From NCBI RefSeq assembly GCF_000972845.2, contig NC_040033.1:3376241-3440240 (forward strand): a stretch of DNA of 64,000 nt, in the 5' to 3' direction. Source of the stretch: Larimichthys crocea (taxonomy: Eukaryota > Chordata > Actinopteri > Sciaenidae). Below the pieces are notes generated by a model that saw only the letters and a program-made list of their open reading frames with translations, was not told the DNA's origin and made no database searches. Positions 1 to 9,600 of this stretch are shown piece after piece; position 1 is the stretch's first letter; each line of letters opens with the position of its first letter. A program made the position numbers and the translations under genes.

Positions 1-730
1 TGGTTCTGTCTGTCATAGAGGAAAACATTGTGCTTCCGGTGCTTTTAAAAAGTACTGAAACATTTCAAGGAAACATTTTGTTCTGGGGCATTACTCAACC
101 CTTTTCATAATACTTGTGATGATTTCAAGGTAGTACTTTTGTTCATCTGTAATATCACTCTATTATTGCAAACATACTTTAGGGATGTATCAAGACATTG
201 CTCCCTTGATCCGTTTTGTTGAGTAACTTGACATAATCACATTTCTCTCTGGTTGAAATGTATCATATCGCGCAAAATGCTTTGCAAGTTCATTCTCAAA
301 TGCTGTCAGTGGAATATTACATGTTTGATTTTGCCTTGGTTGACCATCTACACCACATAACATAACACTCCTCAGGTCTCCGGCATTCCTCAGCTCCACC
401 TGCTTCATCTTGACCACCTGCATCACCGATAGCTACTTCATATTTGTCACAGTGAATTTATGTTTATGCTTCTTATTTATTTTCTATAGCTTCTTGGTTG
501 ATCTTTTGTCCCTTTTTCATGTGAAGCCAGGGTAGTTTCCTACTTATTATCCTGTTGATTTGTGTTTGTTGTCACTGTGTGCTTGTGGTTGCTGTAAGAT
601 ATGAATGAAAATGAAAAGAGGTTTCTCTCAGAATATGGTGCCCACTGCCCAGAAAGCAATGCACAATGACCTGGTTGCATATTCGGTAGGTAGGTAGGTG
701 GTAAACTAATACTGTAATAATGAATAGGCT
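1..730. other. AT-rich stretch, no recognised gene
   Basis: No family was recognised here. The minus strand has one 78-codon open frame (190-426) that reads fairly protein-like (for example LTAFENELAKHF), but it has no neighbour, splice pattern or homology I recognise. It could be a transposon exon remnant or chance. Confidence 0.4.
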
Positions 731-733
731 AAT

Positions 734-808
734 AAAAAAAAAAAAAAAAAAACTATTTTTTAAAAAATAATATATATATAATATATTATATATATATATA
801 TATATATT
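734..808. repeat. Poly-A run and (TA)n microsatellite
   Basis: An A-run of about 19 bases (734-752) is followed by a (TA)n tract (about 770-808). The tract directly abuts the presumed left end of the hAT-like fragment, so it may mark the target site or have expanded beside it. Confidence 0.8.
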
Positions 809-1094
809 ATGGGTGTAAAGATAATCCGTTTTGGATCAGTTATCGGTCTGTGACCTATGCGATCCGAGTGCACTGGTCCATGGAGCCCCGAACGGTTCAA
901 ATGCACTGTGAACGGTTCGATGGCCCGGATATACAGCCGCAAATCGGTTACCAGCTCCACTGGTTCATTCAAGTCCATAGACATTTATTGCGGTGTGTGA
1001 ACTCTCACGGGACTCCAGTGACCTTTTACCTGTGACGTCGTGGCGGGATGTGTGTCAATCATAATACATCCATGGTGTCAATGCAGCAACCAAC

Positions 1095-1370
1095 ATGTCG
1101 GACAATGTGGATGAGATTTACAGCCTATCGCACCTGAAAACGAAGGTATGGAAATCATTTGAATTCTTAAAGAAGGATGGGAAGCTAGACAAAGGACAAG
1201 CGATCCGCAAACTTTGTAGAGCAGCAATAAAATACTCAGGAAGTACGACAAACCTTAGCAACAACCTCGCGAGGCGGCACAATCTCACTGATGAGGGTGA
1301 ACAGGAAGCTAACGAAGCTACCACGGCTAGCAAGAACATCCCGGTTAAGAGTGGAGAGGACAAAATGATG
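1095..1370 (+). pseudogene. BED zinc-finger exon of hAT/ZBED-like transposase, degraded
   Basis: The open frame starts MSDNVDEIY and continues through KVWKSFEFLKKDGKLD and TTNLSNNLARRH. This follows the layout of the N-terminal BED finger in ZBED/hAT transposases, a DNA-binding domain. Two zinc ligands look lost: the first Cys of the CxxC pair is Arg (AIRKLC), and the first His near the end is Asn (NNL where NHL is usual). The exon probably ends at a GTGAGA donor at 1371. It matches only the first roughly 90 residues of a protein usually over 500 residues long. I see no continuing transposase exon, so this is a relic. Confidence 0.6.
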
Positions 1371-1488
1371 GTGAGAGAGAGAGAGAAAAACAAGTTTTTA
1401 ATTCACTTAAATTGACAATTTGATTTCTAAAATTATTCATGCTTTTTTAATAAACAGCATAACATTTCTAGATTTCTTAGCCTATTAT

Positions 1489-1491
<3 letters not shown>

Positions 1492-1529
<38 letters not shown>
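1492..1529. repeat. (CT)n microsatellite
   Basis: An almost pure CT dinucleotide tract lies in the presumed intron of the hAT fragment. The inverted copy has a (GA)n tract at the equivalent place (15084-15112), so the microsatellite was probably carried by the element. Confidence 0.9.
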
Positions 1530-1532
<3 letters not shown>

Positions 1533-1763
1533 GCATGTAATACATGCGTTGGTCCATAGGGGAAAACGTGGTATCTTCTCATTAAAGGCTCTAAAATTAT
1601 GACATGCTTACGTTTAATTTGGCCTATTCATTTACAGTGGCCTACGCACCAGTCACAGTCGAGTTTCCCCCTGCGAAAACAAAAAAAAAATGGACACTCC
1701 TTACATTTTCTCTGGAAAATCAATATTTTGAGCTACCATCCACATTTACATGCATTTAGATGA

Positions 1764-2069
1764 CATTTCTGGCGAGAAGTATGCATTATATATTTTCATT
1801 ATCTTCTATCAGAAAATGTAGACGACCTTCCGTTTATTCGTTTCTACGACGACTTTAGTGTATCTTTAGAAAAGCGTTGGAATGCAACAAAAACATTTGT
1901 ATCTGTAATACAAAGAGAGCTAAGTGAAACCAAAGTCAGATTCCTTGTGAGTGTTCACATACCTGGCAATAAAAGTGATTCTGCTGAGCTTGAACTTTGC
2001 ACAGTCTTTTTTTTAATATGCAGAGTCGTCCCTCAGTCCACTTTCTGTCAAGGCTTCAGTGCTGCCTAA
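1764..2069 (+). other. Unexplained open frame of about 100 codons without ATG
   Basis: This frame is open from just after a TGA at 1761 to a TAA near 2069, and it includes LPFIRFYDDFSVSLEKRWN. It has an AG acceptor-like site at 1811-1812 and a GTGAGT donor-like site after RFL. The context between a BED exon and a LINE relic suggests a transposon exon, possibly a second exon of the hAT-like element. I do not recognise the protein, and a chance frame is possible. Confidence 0.25.
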
Positions 2070-2104
2070 GATTATTTGATATCAAATATTAAATTATATG
2101 AAAT

Positions 2105-2560
2105 GAATTAGTTAACTTTCTGGACAAGAACAACTGTATGGGCACTGTTTTCCTGGATCTAAAAAAGGTGTTTGACACTGTTGACCACAGAGTTCTTCTG
2201 GCAAAGCTAACTTGCTTTAACTTCTCCAGTCAAGCAACAGGTGGATGACTTCCTATCTATCCAACAGAAAACAATGTGTAGTGGTCAACGGTGTCAAATA
2301 TATGTACTCAGAATGTCCAGTAGGGGTCCCTCAAGGTTCTGTACTTGGGCCTGTTTTCTTTTCTTTATATATTAATGATCTTCCTGACATATGTAGAAAT
2401 GTCTGCATTCAAATGTACGCAGATGATACAGTTGTTTTTACACCAGCGAAAAACATGGATGAAGCTGCCCATATTCTTACCTCTTCTTACCTTCTTTCTT
2501 CCTTTTTAACATCAACCTGCCAAGGGGCTACAGTTGGAAATTAGCCTGTGGCTATAAACT
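2105..2560 (+). pseudogene. Non-LTR retrotransposon (LINE) reverse transcriptase fragment
   Basis: Two reading frames together give the core of a LINE reverse transcriptase. The first has FLDLKKVFDTVDH (finger/palm motif). The second has SYLSNRKQ, GVPQGSVLGP and the catalytic YADDT. The frame changes between about 2200 and 2240, and the sequence ends soon after YADDT. Both the endonuclease and the C-terminal part are missing. The motifs fit the L2/CR1-like group common in fish, but I cannot name the family. It is a 5'- and 3'-truncated, frameshifted, inactive copy. Confidence 0.8.
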
Positions 2561-2684
2561 GGCATATTTACATGCAATTGTTTATTAATATGCACTGTCT
2601 CTTTTAAACAAATAAATAAAGCGTTAATATTATTATAATCAGACAAGAAAAAACAGACACAAAAGCATATATACATACTTTGAC

Positions 2685-2818
2685 CTGTGATTCCTTCAGA
2701 GAGCTGTACTCCCAGTGCTGCTTGATTTCATGAAACACAATTACTGCTTTTTCCTCAAGTCTATTCAGCAGCATTACTTTGTCGTAAACTTTTTTTTTCT
2801 GGATCATATCACTGTGAC
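2685..2818 (-). pseudogene. KDZ transposase exon, C-terminal coiled-coil-like
   Basis: The exon lies between an acceptor (AATTGCAG, ending 2819) and a donor (GTCAAAG, from 2684). It encodes a Leu/Glu/Lys-rich helix (LLNRLEEKAVIVFHEIKQHW), as in the C-terminal coiled-coil tail of KDZ proteins. Joined to the next upstream exon (2910-3071), the frame continues through a TGT codon formed at the junction. I saw no stop in this exon. Confidence 0.6.
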
Positions 2819-2909
2819 CTGCAATTCATCCCATCAAACATGTTAGCAATTATAGAAAGGTTTTAAGGTTTGTGCATGAGCAATCTTACACACACAGTGT
2901 CTTACTTAC

Positions 2910-3071
2910 ATTCCCAAGGCCAGGAGAAGTTGTCTTCGACCAAGAGCTCATCAGGAGGAGGAAGTTTGTCAGCATCCCCCACAACAGTGTTGTATTTAGC
3001 AATGACATCATCCAAAGCTTCCTTTTCTGCAGCAATCTTTTTCCTAAGTTGATGTCTCCGCTTACTGCCAA
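2910..3071 (-). pseudogene. KDZ transposase exon with basic helix and PWEC end
   Basis: Acceptor CCCCACAG ends at 3072 and donor GTAAGT starts at 2909. The exon encodes KRRHQLRKKIAAEK, then IAKYNTVV, and ends in FSWPWEC. This order (basic helix, KYN, then an acidic stretch before a WPWE-like motif) is typical of the C-terminal half of KDZ transposases. Frame is kept across both flanking junctions, and no stop is present. Confidence 0.65.
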
Positions 3072-3163
3072 CTGTGGGGTGAAACAAAGAATGATTGTGT
3101 AAAATTATAAATTTGCAGGGTAATAAATAATAAATAAATAAATAAAAGCATTTATGGTCTCAC

Positions 3164-3197
3164 CTGTCTGACGATAGAGCTGAGACTTTCGCTGCTC
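3164..3197 (-). pseudogene. Short KDZ transposase exon
   Basis: A 34-nt block between AG (3198-3199) and GTGAGA (from 3163) encodes EQRKSQLYRQT. It joins in frame to the exon at 2910-3071 through a Val codon split at the junction. It is too short to identify alone. Its phase, splice sites and place in the series support it. Confidence 0.45.
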
Positions 3198-3710
3198 CTT
3201 GTGAAGACAAGTAAAGTTACTTCATGTCACTCTCTGCTGAAAATCAAACCAATTTTCTGCAAACCTATAATGGAGACTTGTAGCACAAAGCAGGTTTACA
3301 AGATATCTGGGTTCAGTAACCCCAACATTGATGGTGGATAACTAGTAGGACAAAAGTAGCCCAGTTAACCCTGGCATTATCTCCAGATATAGGTGTGTTC
3401 AGTGACAGAGTTAAAATGTATTTAGTACAAGCAACATTGTCAGAAACAGATATAATAATATAAATATTATGTGAAAAAGAAAATCAGTTGCAGCTGCATC
3501 CAACAGAGATACATAAAAAGGTGAAATGTAAATTTGACCACAGAACTACAATTGGAACAAAATACTTCTAGCTGAGAATATTCTGTAATTAAGGATAATG
3601 CACAATAATCTTCTCCCCATGCTACCTGTGGTCCACTGCTAAACATCACACACCGATTGCTAGACTGTGTCTTCATGTGCAGACAACTCGGTAGTGAGTT
3701 TTTGAAGGTC

Positions 3711-4152
3711 TGTTACGACCCGGCTCGTTCGGTGAGCAGTAACAGGTCCTTTGATGCTTCTGCAATCCTCTGTAGAGTCTGTCAAAACAAATGCGCTGTA
3801 TAATGTTCTCCAAAAACACAACAGACAAATAAATAGTGTCGTGGAAGTTTTTGGTCTCACAAACCGGAGACAAGTTCTCTGATGGTTAACTGATTTATTA
3901 TGCATGCATAGGCTCGTACACTGCAACAACAGAGGTATTACAGATGAGAGTGTCCTACTTTCATATTATACCCTCACACCAGCATTTGATAGTTTGTCAA
4001 ACAACAACTCCTAATTAGGAAGAATCATCCTTCTCCCCCTACCCTTTAACTTTCGTTTGCTTGCTTGCACAAGAACCCTGTTATAAGTCCCACTGTGTCC
4101 CTCAGTTACACACATGATTACACTTTGTATAATTATGTATATGAGTATAACA
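3711..4152. repeat. LTR-like or other insertion in a KDZ intron (tentative)
   Basis: The block starts TGTTACGACC, the same ten bases that start the LTR-like block at 27043. The two resemble LTR ends read on the minus strand. A TATAACA at 4146-4152 could be the other end. No target duplication was found, and the right boundary is a guess. Confidence 0.2.
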
Positions 4153-4197
4153 GATTATCAGATTATCTTCCATTACAATAGTCAATATAGTCCATAC

Positions 4198-4279
4198 CTT
4201 GATGTATCTTTTTGGCAATGTCCGGTCAAGGTTTTCTGCCTTCCGCTTGTTCCAGCCACTTGCTTGGATCGTAAGTATG
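4198..4279 (-). pseudogene. KDZ transposase exon (GWNKRK motif), cut by the gypsy insertion
   Basis: The exon encodes TIQASGWNKRKAENL and then KRYIK before a GTATGG donor (from 4197). The GWNKR motif is characteristic of KDZ transposases. The first five bases of the exon lie on the far side of the retrotransposon (11913-11917) behind an acceptor CACAG. Positions 4276-4279 and 11913-11916 are the duplicated TATG. Removing the insert restores an exon whose phase fits the preceding exon at 11997-12073. Confidence 0.7.
4276..4279. repeat. Target-site duplication TATG, left copy
   Basis: TATG directly precedes the 5' LTR and is repeated directly after the 3' LTR (11913-11916). Because the LTR starts with T, a 5-bp TATGT reading is also possible. 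The duplication shows this is an original insertion. Confidence 0.85.
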
Positions 4280-5013
4280 TGTAGCCAAGTGAACAGGGGT
4301 TCCTGTGTTTTTGGTGTTAGCTGGGCCCCAATGAAATGTGTACTGTCACTTTAAGGCCGGCTAGCCTGAGAATCCCATGAGAACTAGGAGATCACGCGAG
4401 AGTTGCTAATAAGCGCGAAATGTGACTGAAGACTTTTATTTATTTCTCGTCGGTCGAGGGTTGTTTATTGTTGTGGTTGTGTGTTGGGAGCCGCCTAGAC
4501 GACCACGGGTCAGCGTGAGTGGCACATAGAGAACTGAAATCTTAGTTAGTTATATTTTCAGTGTTACGTGTTGTTTATAAAACTGTATATTGTTACCCAT
4601 GTAGAGGGGAGACAGAACTGTGTATGCATGTCGCATCCAGGTGAAGCGTGAAGCTCTCAAGCTACAAGCTAAAGTAAGTGAGCACATGATTTTGTTTTCT
4701 GAATGTACTGAGTTCGCAGTAAAAGCATATTTTTCAAAAGGATGTATAAATATGTACATTAAAGTTAATTCATGGTGTTTATTAATTTAATTCATGAAGT
4801 TTACTGAGTTAAAAACTGATGTTGTAAGATGTGTAAATGTGTAGAGTGGCCTAGAAATGTATTCATGTATTTTTATTTCCTGTTTACAGTATATAGAGAA
4901 TAGGGCCACTGCTGTTGTTTGTTTCTGCTGTTGTTTGTTTCTGCTTTTGTTTGTTTGTGCTGCTGTTTGCTAGCACTTGCTTTTGGTTTGTTTTGTACTA
5001 GGACGTCAGAAAG

Positions 5014-5021
5014 TATAAAAG
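5014..5021 (+). promoter_or_regulatory. TATA box in the 5' LTR
   Basis: TATAAAAG lies about 170 bases before the LTR end, where a U3/R promoter is expected. The copy in the 3' LTR is at 11744-11751. Transcription would start roughly 25-30 bases downstream, which is an inference. Confidence 0.65.
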
Positions 5022-5120
5022 GAAACAATTGATTTTCTGTTTTTTTTATTTTGTTGACTGTAACTGTCATAACTCAAAATTAACAAATTAATGCTGTGCT
5101 CGCTCGAGGGCAGTCGGGGT

Positions 5121-5126
5121 ATTAAA
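5121..5126 (+). promoter_or_regulatory. ATTAAA polyadenylation-type signal in the LTR
   Basis: ATTAAA lies about 107 bases after the TATA box. The functional copy would be the one in the 3' LTR (11850-11855), defining a short R region. It is a common variant of AATAAA, with nothing else to confirm it. Confidence 0.45.
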
Positions 5127-5183
5127 GATCCTACAAAAATATATTTTCTGTGTCCGGTCTCCTCCTCTGTTGACCTGGCCACA

Positions 5184-5486
5184 CTAATTGGTGTCAGAAG
5201 TGGGATACCCTGTTTAGTTTTGAGATCTTAGTCAGATAGAGAAATTACATAGAGCAAACAAACAACAGTAGTGGTGAAGACGGGACCAGCGTGTGGTGTT
5301 CCTGAAGTGGCTGTGCAGGACTGGCTATCCACGACGAGAGGGGTGTCTGCATCGCCGACGTGGATCACGGGAGGAGCCGATCGTCTGGTGTCCCCGTCTC
5401 TGAGACGACTGAGACTGAGAGACATTGAACTGGCTACTGACTGTGTTATTTCCTTGCAATAAAGACACGATAAGGGACTTTTCAAA
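5184..5486 (+). other. Leader between 5' LTR and gag
   Basis: About 300 bases holding the primer-binding site and then untranslated sequence, where packaging signals would be expected. No specific structure was recognised. The gag start codon at 5487 is preceded by AAA at -3, a favourable A for initiation. Confidence 0.6.
5189..5206 (+). other. Primer-binding site, tRNA-Leu type
   Basis: The 18 bases start TGG (pairing with the CCA tail) and continue TGTCAGAAGTGGGAT. From memory this is complementary to the 3' end of vertebrate tRNA-Leu(CAA). The site begins five bases after the LTR. It would prime minus-strand DNA synthesis. Confidence 0.8.
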
Positions 5487-6611
5487 ATGTCGGAAGAAGA
5501 CAAGGGAGCAGCTGCTCCTGGATTCAGCGATGAGGACAGCGTTGCTGCTTATGGGAGTGGGGATGAAGGTAACCCTTTCGTACAGCTGCAGTCACAGGTC
5601 CTGGAATTGAGTAAGAAACATGATGAAGTGATGTCTAGTATTGCTAATTTGGGTAATGTTCAAACAAGATCCATTGTTTACATTCCAAGAGAAAAACACA
5701 TTGTACCATTCAGTGGTGAACCAGGGAAAGATGTGTACACTGTCGATGAGTTCATAGAGGAGGTAGAGAGGGCAATGAGAGTGAGGGGTCTACGCGATCA
5801 GGATCAAGCAGATTTTGTCCTTTCAGTGTTAAGGGGTCCCGCCTTAGAAGAAGTTAAATTGTGCATGAGGGGACAGGTGTGGGAACCCAATGATCTGTTC
5901 ACATGTCTGAGGGGAGCCTTTAGGGAAAAGCGCAGTACCCCACAACTGTTGCATGCTTTTTATGCCCGTAGACAGTTAGAGGGAGAGGACCTAAGAGACT
6001 ACTCCCATGCACTCTCACAGCTGCTTAACTCCGCTCTCCAACAGTCTTCTGATGCAGTCGCAGATGCGCAACTAGCTCTTAGAGACCAGTTCATTGAAGG
6101 TGTGCGTGACTCTGCCCTCCGACGCGAACTCCGAAGGCTCATTAGAGAAAAACCTCGGTCTAGTTTGTTTGATGTCCGTGAGGAAGCGATCATGTGGGCT
6201 CTGGAAGACCGTCCGCGGAGCTCAAATGTAGCAAGAAGTCGAAATCTAGTTGGTGCTAGCCCCACTGATGTTACAGAACAGGCGAACCTGATCACTGACT
6301 CACCGACTGACTTGAGACCGACTCTGCAGGAAGTAGTTAAGATAATTGCACAGCAGGGTAAAGCTATTAGTGAGCTAACCAATGCAGTCCGTGAGCTCAC
6401 TACACAGAACCTCAGTTCAGGTGGTGGTAGCAAGAGCAGTAGACCTAAAGTTCAGCCTAAATACACAAGTGATGGTCAGCCAATCTGTTTACGCTGTGAA
6501 GGGGTGGGACACATTGCTAGACATTGCACTGCACCACGTAGACCAGAGAGCAAGCCTAATGTGACCCCCTCTCCTGCAACACAGGGAAACGGGATCCCTC
6601 CATTGCTATGA
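5487..6611 (+). CDS. gag: Gag polyprotein (capsid and CCHC nucleocapsid)
   Basis: This 374-residue structural protein would form the particle that packages element RNA. The N-terminal 50 residues are acidic. A helical capsid-like region follows (about residues 75-240), with motifs such as FSGEPGKDVYTVDEFIEE, LRGPALEEVK and YARRQLEGEDLRDY that resemble retrotransposon Gag domains. A single zinc knuckle lies near the C-terminus: C334, C337, H342 and C347 (CX2CX4HX4C). The start was chosen because it is the first ATG of the long frame and has a good context. The frame ends in TGA overlapping the pol ATG (ATGA). It lies one frame ahead of pol, so pol is reachable by a -1 shift. No damage was seen. 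Confidence 0.9.
   Translation: MSEEDKGAAAPGFSDEDSVAAYGSGDEGNPFVQLQSQVLELSKKHDEVMSSIANLGNVQTRSIVYIPREKHIVPFSGEPGKDVYTVDEFIEEVERAMRVRGLRDQDQADFVLSVLRGPALEEVKLCMRGQVWEPNDLFTCLRGAFREKRSTPQLLHAFYARRQLEGEDLRDYSHALSQLLNSALQQSSDAVADAQLALRDQFIEGVRDSALRRELRRLIREKPRSSLFDVREEAIMWALEDRPRSSNVARSRNLVGASPTDVTEQANLITDSPTDLRPTLQEVVKIIAQQGKAISELTNAVRELTTQNLSSGGGSKSSRPKVQPKYTSDGQPICLRCEGVGHIARHCTAPRRPESKPNVTPSPATQGNGIPPLL
6584..6590 (+). promoter_or_regulatory. -1 ribosomal frameshift heptamer GGGAAAC
   Basis: The heptamer is phased G|GGA|AAC in the gag frame, which is the X XXY YYZ rule. The pol frame is open from this site to its first ATG (codons CGG GAT CCC TCC ATT GCT), so a shift would give a continuous Gag-Pol. 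Simian type D retroviruses use the same heptamer for gag-pro. The gag stop lies 21 bases downstream, ending at 6611. Confidence 0.75.
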
Positions 6612-6643
6612 GCCAGGCAATGCGAGGCAAGTCAGAAGGCTCA
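6601..6643 (+). promoter_or_regulatory. Predicted H-type pseudoknot stimulating the frameshift
   Basis: Stem 1 pairs CATTGC (6601-6606) with GCAATG (6617-6622). Stem 2 pairs TGAGCC (6609-6614), in the loop, with GGCTCA (6638-6643). Both stems are six perfect pairs, with loops of 2, 2 and 15 bases. The structure starts 10 bases after the slippery site, a little longer than the usual 5-9. It was predicted by eye and no energy was calculated. Confidence 0.6.
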
Positions 6644-9600
6644 GCAGATACCTTGACCAAAGAGCGCTTTCTAAAAAATGCTGTAGGTGAGTGCCCTGGG
6701 GTAGACATTCAGATAGATGGTGTCCCTCTCAGATGCTTGTTAGACACAGGAAGCAATGTTAGCACTTTGACAGAAAGTTTTTTCAGAGACCATCTCCATG
6801 GAGAAGAAGATGACATGCACTGCACTGCTAAATGGCTTAAATTGACAGCTGCAAACAAGTTACCGCTGCCATACTTAGGCTATGTTGAGCTTGACATACA
6901 GGTGGCAGGGCTTACTGTCCCAGAGTGTGGTTTCCTCATACTCAAAGACAATGACACAAATGAACAAGACTCTTCTCTACCTGGCATCATTGGAATGAAC
7001 ATTGCTAAACGGTGCAGACGGTTAATGCTCTCAGAGTTTGACGCGACACTACGAGCTGAGCTGGATTCTGGTTGGAGAGAAGCCTTTAATCGGGTGCAAG
7101 AGGCAGAGCTCATTGAGAAGATGTCTGTGGCTCGTGTAGCTGGCAAACACAAAGTACATGTACCTGCTTCATCCGTTTCCACTGTCCATCTAAGGGGCCG
7201 TAAAATCCAGACAGAGGGTGGGGGTGCCATATTGTTTGAACCGGGGAACGTTCCACTTCCTGGTGGGTTGATAGTTATTCCTACAGTAATATCATCCAAC
7301 AGTCACATTTTCCCAGTTCAAGTAATCAACTTTTCACCAGAAGACATCTGGCTCTCCCCAAAAACTAGGCTTGGTACTCTTAGCCAGTGTCAGTGTGTTG
7401 AAGGTGACCCCTATGAGGTAAAGTTTCAGCGTATCTCTGCTAATCACGAGGAAGTGGTGGTTAACCGGAAAGATGATCAGGGATATAGCAGTGACGCACA
7501 GACTTTACTTGACCGCTTGCACTTAGGAGGTACGCCAGAGCAACAGAAAGAGCTAGTGGCAGTTTTGATGAAGTACGCAGATGTGTTTGCAGCTAATGAT
7601 GAAGATCTGGGATACACTGATCAAGTGAAACATGAAATCCCACTGCTGGATGAAACACCAGTCTCCCAACCGTACCGCCGTATACCACCTAATCAGTACA
7701 AAGAAGTTAAGGAGCACATTTCTGACCTGTTGAGGAAGGGAGTGATTCAGGAGAGTTCGAGCTCGTATGCTTCACCAATCGTGCTGGTGCGCAAGCCAGA
7801 TGGAAGCTTGAGGCTATGCGTAGATTACCGGAAGCTGAACTCAAAAACAAGGCGTGACGCGTTTCCACTTCCACGCATCGACGAGAGTTTGGATGCCCTC
7901 AGTGGTGCGGCTTTCTTCTCCACCATTGATCTTGCAAGCGGATATCACCAGGTTGTGATGCATGAGAAAGATAGAGACAAGACAGCATTCACAACACCAT
8001 TTGGGCTGTACGAGTACCTGCGGATGCCGTTCGGGCTATGTAACGCCCCTGCAACGTTTCAACGTTTGATGCAGGCCACGATGAGTGATCTAGCCTACCA
8101 GATCGTGTTGATTTATTTGGATGACTTGCTTGTGTTTTCGCCAACCTTCCAGGACCACTTGATGAGACTTGAGACCGTTCTGAAGAGGTTGAAAGAGACA
8201 GGTCTGAAAGTTAAAGTGGAGAAGTGTCATTTTCTCCAACCTGAGGTTAGGTTCCTTGGCCATCAGGTCTCCGCCCAAGGTATAGATACAGATCCAGAAA
8301 AGATAAGTGCAGTAAAGTCATGGCCCATCCCTAGCACTGTAAAAGAGCTTAGATCATTTTTGGGGTTTTGCAGTTACTATAGGAGGTTCATAGAGGGGTT
8401 TTCACAGATTGCAGGGCCTCTCCATGATGTTGTAACTGCATGTGTAAAGGAAAGCAGCCAGGTCAGGGCTAATCAACTGTTCAGGTCGTCTTGGACACCA
8501 GAGTGTCTACGAGCTTTTGAGCATTTGAAAGAAAAGCTAACCAGTGCTCCCACACTAGGCTATGCTGATTTCACTCTTCCTTTTATACTGGAGACAGATG
8601 CTAGCAGCCTGGGTTTAGGGGCGGTTCTGTATCAAGAACAAGGGGGAAGGAAGACAGTCATCGCCTATGCCAGTAGGAGGCTCAGAGGGGCAGAAAAGAA
8701 TGATCAAAACTATAGCAGCATGAAGCTTGAACTCCTAGCTTTAAAGTGGGCAGTCACCGAGAAATTTAGGAGTTATCTTTTGGGGTCAAAGTTCACTATC
8801 ATCACAGATAATAACCCCTTGTGTCACCTCTCCACAGCCAGTTTAGGAGCTATTCAGCAGCGGTGGGTCGCTCAGTTGGCCGTGTTTGATTTTGATGTAA
8901 AGTATCGCCCCGGCCGGTGCAATACTGCCGCTGATGCCCTTTCTCGGCGACCAGCAAATGGTGAGCCAGAACCCGATAGTGAGGATGCAGAATATGATGG
9001 ATGTGTAGCCATATGTAACACTCTCAGGCCAGGCACCACCTTAGACTTGGATCTAGTGACAGCAGGTGTTGAGTGTTGTAAGCTCAGACAGTTGAGTGCA
9101 TCTGAGGTCAGTGAGACAGGCACAAGCAAAGCGGCCCAGAATAACACTCCCACACTCCCTGGATATTCCAAAGCAGAGCTCCAGGGCTTTCAAGAGTCTG
9201 ACCCAGCCCTCAGAGTTTTGAGGGGGTTCTGGGATAAACAAAGGAGACCAGCTTACCAGGAAAAGAAAACTCTGACAAAGCCAGTCCGTTCCTTGCTGAA
9301 ACAGTGGTCGCGACTACAAGAGAAAGATGGACTTTTGTACAGAGTGATTGAAGATGCTCATACTGGAACCTGTCATCAGCTATTGCTGCCGAACTGTCTC
9401 AAGGAACAGGTTCTCAAAAGTGTACACGAGCAAATGGGACATCAAGGAATCGAAAGGACGCTGGGCCTGTTGAGACAAAGATGTTTTTGGGTGGGTATGC
9501 ATGTGGATGTTGAGCAATGGGTGAAGAGATGTCAGAGGTGTGTGTTAACAAAAATGCCACAGCCAAAGATTCAAGCACCCCAGACTCCCTTTTTGGCCAC

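Larger units (their letters stand above)
808..1690 (+). mobile_element. hAT-like DNA transposon fragment, left end
   Basis: The fragment starts with TATGGGTGTAAAG, which resembles the GGGTGTAACGATAC-type ends of fish hAT elements. It then carries a BED-finger exon with a GT donor and an intron-like stretch containing a CT microsatellite. The part from about 1396 to 1690 recurs inverted at about 14925-15290. No right end or catalytic hAT domain is visible, so this is a 5' fragment. The hAT call rests on the terminal motif and the BED-like exon. Confidence 0.6.
4280..5183 (+). repeat. 5' LTR of the gypsy element
   Basis: The 904-bp repeat begins TGTAGCCAAG and ends CTGGCCACA, giving the canonical TG...CA ends. 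It matches 11031-11912 almost base for base. It is 22 bases longer, mainly because a 16-base TGTTGTTTGTTTC-type unit is present twice here and once in the 3' LTR; a 5-base and a 1-base indel account for the rest. Confidence 0.95.

Noticed and set aside
4550..4759. Frame duplicated at 11301-11510
   Set aside because: The 69-codon frame is identical because it lies in both LTRs. It is antisense to the LTR and unlikely to be coding.
5999..6433. 144-codon frame antisense to gag
   Set aside because: Shadow of the gag coding sequence, with no motif of its own.
6880..7299. 139-codon frame antisense to pol
   Set aside because: Shadow of pol codon usage, with no recognisable protein.
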